DNA of 64,000 bases from JBGPGW01 sp046349515 (GTDB lineage: Bacteria; Pseudomonadota; Alphaproteobacteria; CADEGL01): NCBI GenBank assembly GCA_046349515.1, contig JAXMCE010000006.1, positions 162,618 through 226,617 on the forward strand, read 5' to 3'. How positions within the stretch are numbered: position 1 is the first letter of the stretch; the number at the start of each line of letters is the position of its first letter. The position numbers and the translations under genes are program-made. The notes under the pieces were generated by a model. The model was given only the letters and a program-made list of their open reading frames with translations. It was not told where the DNA came from and searched no databases. Positions 62,801-64,000 of the stretch are shown in pieces.

Positions 62801-62911
62801 CTTTCGATCAGCCGGCGGCTCATGGAGCTTCAAGGGGGGTCGCTCGAGATCGACAGCACGGTCGGAGTCGGAACCGTCGTCCGCGCCTACTTCCCGCTTC
62901 CGCCATCCTGA
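59810..62911 (+). CDS. Multi-PAS sensor histidine kinase with degenerate receiver domain
   Basis: A 1033-residue soluble kinase without transmembrane segments. Order: receiver-like domain (1-125; Asp56 in LVDVEPAG present, but the acidic pocket is reduced and the usual Lys is replaced), a coiled Arg-rich linker, five PAS/PAC domains (143-785), HisKA with phospho-His814 (NISHELRTPLNA), and HATPase_c with N, G1 and G2 boxes (ILNLLSNAIKF, DTGIGIP, GTGLGLSI). It would autophosphorylate on signal binding by the PAS domains and pass phosphate to an unlinked response regulator. No partner regulator is adjacent; the SDR gene ends 122 bases upstream. Confidence 0.92.
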   Translation: MDDRAVEVLLITPDRALRRKVERLGARGKTSPFSLRCIDGIDDMAGHAAADIVLVDVEPAGVDAVGSLWGTFEKAGDRPVIVLLGPKTSSFSDQLIEAGAHECLTHDDLDEFAFARAIHHARARARRRAHALSAQAALRESQERLQAIHANLPGTVFRRVLHADGRITYPYVSPSRALEKVGLDLTSNFDGVMARTHPDDRRRTVEAIQRSARDLTPYDMTRRVASATGEPRWLRSIAEPRRLSNGDVVWDGIILDVTSQMRAEEALKETQKRLVDIAENFPGVFYRRILHADGQLSYPYVEGRARELYGVDLSGGGAGPTSNPPLIYPGDRDEWLAALKTSAETLAPFDHEMRLVNPSGHVWWVRSMAWPRRLANGDVIWDGVEFDVTARRQTQERLQRSEEFLAAIAANIPGDVFRRILHADGRLSFTYVSSRAREIFGVDADAIRSDAKAFVAVIHPGDRDAWHEAVDRSARSLERFDHEFRTEDGSGGYRWVRSIAQPRRLENGDVVWDGVTIDIDAVKRAEQALQEREARLSTLTANLPGVIFQRIRHADGSVSYPYMSQQARQFYGFDPEQLMADPSIIRQTAVEEDRQSYQDALEASAHSFAPLRWEGRERTRTGEIRWVQVFAQPRPLENGDILWDGLTLDVTDRKLAEQALHESEERLRAITANLAANVYRRVLHADGRVSYPYISWGLLEWLGLDPKGPLADPERFLAASHPDDLPALVAAYERSARTLAPFDLERRMILPSGEVRWLHGVANPRRMANGDIVWDGVTLDITERKLVQEALAEAREAAETANKAKSQFLANISHELRTPLNAILGFSEMMRDGIHGALGSPEYENYSALIHRSGQHLLSIITDLLDMAKIEAGRYELHFEKADLADIVGTSLSIVGPRAAEKHIAITDNLDGPVILDAVDERATRQVILNLLSNAIKFTEPGGSVTIGAERRNDGQIAIRVSDTGIGIPPDALARIFEPFHQVDSSLSRRHEGTGLGLSISRRLMELQGGSLEIDSTVGVGTVVRAYFPLPPS
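60236..62158 (+). repeat. Five tandem PAS-domain repeats within the kinase gene
   Basis: Five consecutive units encode near-identical landmarks: a start like RLxxIxANLPGxxxRRxLHADGR and an end like NGDVVWDGxxxDVT. The landmark Asn falls at residues 245, 376, 507, 638 and 769, exactly 131 residues (393 bases) apart. The opening Asn positions are 151, 280, 411, 542 and 673. The last four units keep a strict 131-residue period; the first differs by two residues. Confidence 0.9.
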
Positions 62912-62990
62912 CCGTCGCGATAACCAGGGGCCGCCCGGTCTCGCTCGAGCGTCAGGCCCATCTCGATCGCCCGCATCAAAAAGGACAAAC

Positions 62991-64000
62991 ATGAGCCAGA
63001 AGAAATCCAAGGAATCTGCGGGACACGATACCGTGCGCGTCATCGTGCAGCCGGATGACGGTGTCGAGCCGATCCGCTCGCTCATCGCCTCGGCCACGAC
63101 GGACTTGCTCGTCAAGCAGTTTACCTTCACCGAACCGCATCTCATCGAGGCCGTCATCGAGAGACACCGGCAAGGCATCCCCGTGCGCGTCCTTCTCAAC
63201 GCCAAGAATACGGAAGGGCAACGGGCGAATGACGAGAGCTACAAGGCGTTCAAGGCGGCCAAAGTTCCAGTGCAATGGACCAACGAGCGCTTTGCCGTCA
63301 CGCACGAGAAATCCCTCGTCGTCGATCGGACGAAGGCGCTCATCGCGACCTTCAATCTCGCGCCAAAATACCTGAGCGAGACGCGCGACTACGGCGTTCT
63401 GACCGAGCATGCGAGCCAGGTTAGCGACGTCATGGCGTGCTTCGAGGCGGACTGGCAGCGGGCCGAATTCACGCCCCGCGATGACACGGGGCTTCTCTGG
63501 AGCGTGGCCAACTCCCGCGAGGTCATGTCGTCGTTCATCGATACGGCCAAGGAAACGCTCTACGTTCAGCATCCCAAATTCGTCGACGCGGTGATCCTGG
63601 AACGCCTCGTCGGCGCGCAGGAGCGCGGCGTCAAGGTTCATGTGCTCTGCGGCGGCAAGCACGGCATCAAGGCCCATGACCTTCTGGACAGCATGTCGTC
63701 GCTCCGAATCCTGGGACGGGCCGGCATCAAGCTCCGCCGCCAGAAGCGACCGAAGCTCCACGCCAAGCTGCTGATCGCGGACAGACAGCGGTGTCTTCTC
63801 GGCTCGATGAACATCCACCGCGACGCCTTCGACCGTCGCCGCGAGCTCGGGATCTTGAGCGAGGCTCCTGGCGTCGTCGGCCGCCTCCTCGAAATCTTCG
63901 AGGGCGATTGGCACGAGGCGCGCCATTACGAAGCTCCTGACCCCTTGGCCATGATCCACGATCCGGACGAGCTGCCCCACGACCCGGACTTCGTTCATGG
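62991..64000 (+). CDS. Phospholipase D-like protein with two HKD motifs (runs off the window)
   Basis: An open frame of 336 codons runs from ATG 62991 to the window edge without stop. Two HKD motifs of the phospholipase D superfamily are seen: H105-x-K107-x4-D112 (THEKSLVVDR, followed by FNL) and H257-x-K259-x4-D264 (LHAKLLIADR, followed by GSMN). Two such motifs in one chain make a complete active site. Members include cardiolipin synthases, phospholipases and nucleases. The AAGGACAAAC before the ATG is a possible ribosome binding site. No membrane helix is seen at the N-terminus, so a cytoplasmic phosphodiesterase or nuclease-like protein is more likely than cardiolipin synthase. Confidence 0.85.
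   Translation, partial: MSQKKSKESAGHDTVRVIVQPDDGVEPIRSLIASATTDLLVKQFTFTEPHLIEAVIERHRQGIPVRVLLNAKNTEGQRANDESYKAFKAAKVPVQWTNERFAVTHEKSLVVDRTKALIATFNLAPKYLSETRDYGVLTEHASQVSDVMACFEADWQRAEFTPRDDTGLLWSVANSREVMSSFIDTAKETLYVQHPKFVDAVILERLVGAQERGVKVHVLCGGKHGIKAHDLLDSMSSLRILGRAGIKLRRQKRPKLHAKLLIADRQRCLLGSMNIHRDAFDRRRELGILSEAPGVVGRLLEIFEGDWHEARHYEAPDPLAMIHDPDELPHDPDFVH

Noticed and set aside
59759..63205. A 1148-codon open frame antisense to the PAS kinase
   Set aside because: It is the shadow of a high-GC gene. The translation shows low-complexity Arg/Ala/Asp-rich repeats that mirror the PAS units, and no domain.
1..64000. CRISPR array, prophage or transposon
   Set aside because: No short direct-repeat series, terminal inverted repeats, transposase, integrase or phage structural gene was seen. 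The only strong tandem repeat is the PAS array.

Overview
The window is GC-rich, densely packed bacterial DNA (GC in the mid-60s percent by eye). I support 52 protein-coding genes, two of them cut by the window edges. I found no rRNA, tRNA, CRISPR array, insertion sequence, integrase or phage gene. Gene content and style (many CO-dehydrogenase-type molybdenum hydroxylases, NDP-forming acyl-CoA synthetases, Hyu-type oxoprolinases, CtpA, DUF3108, a soluble multi-PAS kinase) suggest an alphaproteobacterium of the Rhodospirillales/Hyphomicrobiales kind. That is an inference from gene content, not from a phylogenetic marker.

Region 1 (1-26.2 kb) is catabolic. It holds a flavoprotein fragment, a DapA-type lyase/aldolase, an HpcH/HpaI aldolase, a two-subunit CoA-transferase, two luciferase-like monooxygenases, a LamB/YcsF protein, a molybdenum hydroxylase operon (large, FAD and a fused [2Fe-2S]-CoxG subunit, followed by a second large subunit), a Cys-less thiolase-like protein with its DUF35 partner, an NDP-forming acyl-CoA synthetase, a creatinase/ectoine-hydrolase-like M24 protein, HyuA/HyuB, a split TPP-dependent decarboxylase and a DAO-type flavoprotein. 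Several act on cyclic amides or amidines and N-alkyl amines in characterised relatives.

Region 2 (26.3-46 kb) is a second catabolic block. A long leftward run reads, in transcription order: CdhC-like beta-keto acid cleavage enzyme, acyl-CoA dehydrogenase, NDP-forming acyl-CoA synthetase, Rieske oxygenase, NicX-like dioxygenase, and a three-subunit molybdenum hydroxylase. A GlxA/CdhR-type regulator and a carnitine-dehydrogenase-like enzyme sit beside it, so the regulator, dehydrogenase and cleavage enzyme of bacterial carnitine catabolism are together here. An AMP-forming acyl-CoA synthetase, a TMADH-family flavoprotein, a cyclase-family hydrolase, a cupin and an acyl-CoA synthetase alpha subunit follow. 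The functional theme (N-heterocycles and/or quaternary amines feeding acyl-CoA metabolism) is an inference. No transporter and no enoyl-CoA hydratase is present in the window.

Region 3 (46-64 kb) looks more like core genome with metabolic inserts: an exported methyltransferase-fold protein, the CtpA protease, a YdcF-type membrane protein, an enolase-superfamily enzyme, a TauD-type dioxygenase, an exported DUF3108 protein, an IlvD/Edd dehydratase, a three-gene phospholipid operon (CDP-alcohol phosphotransferase, CdsA, PlsC), an ArsC-family reductase, a metallo-beta-lactamase-fold hydrolase, an SDR without the YxxxK motif, a kinase with five tandem 131-residue PAS repeats, and a phospholipase D-like protein that runs off the right edge.
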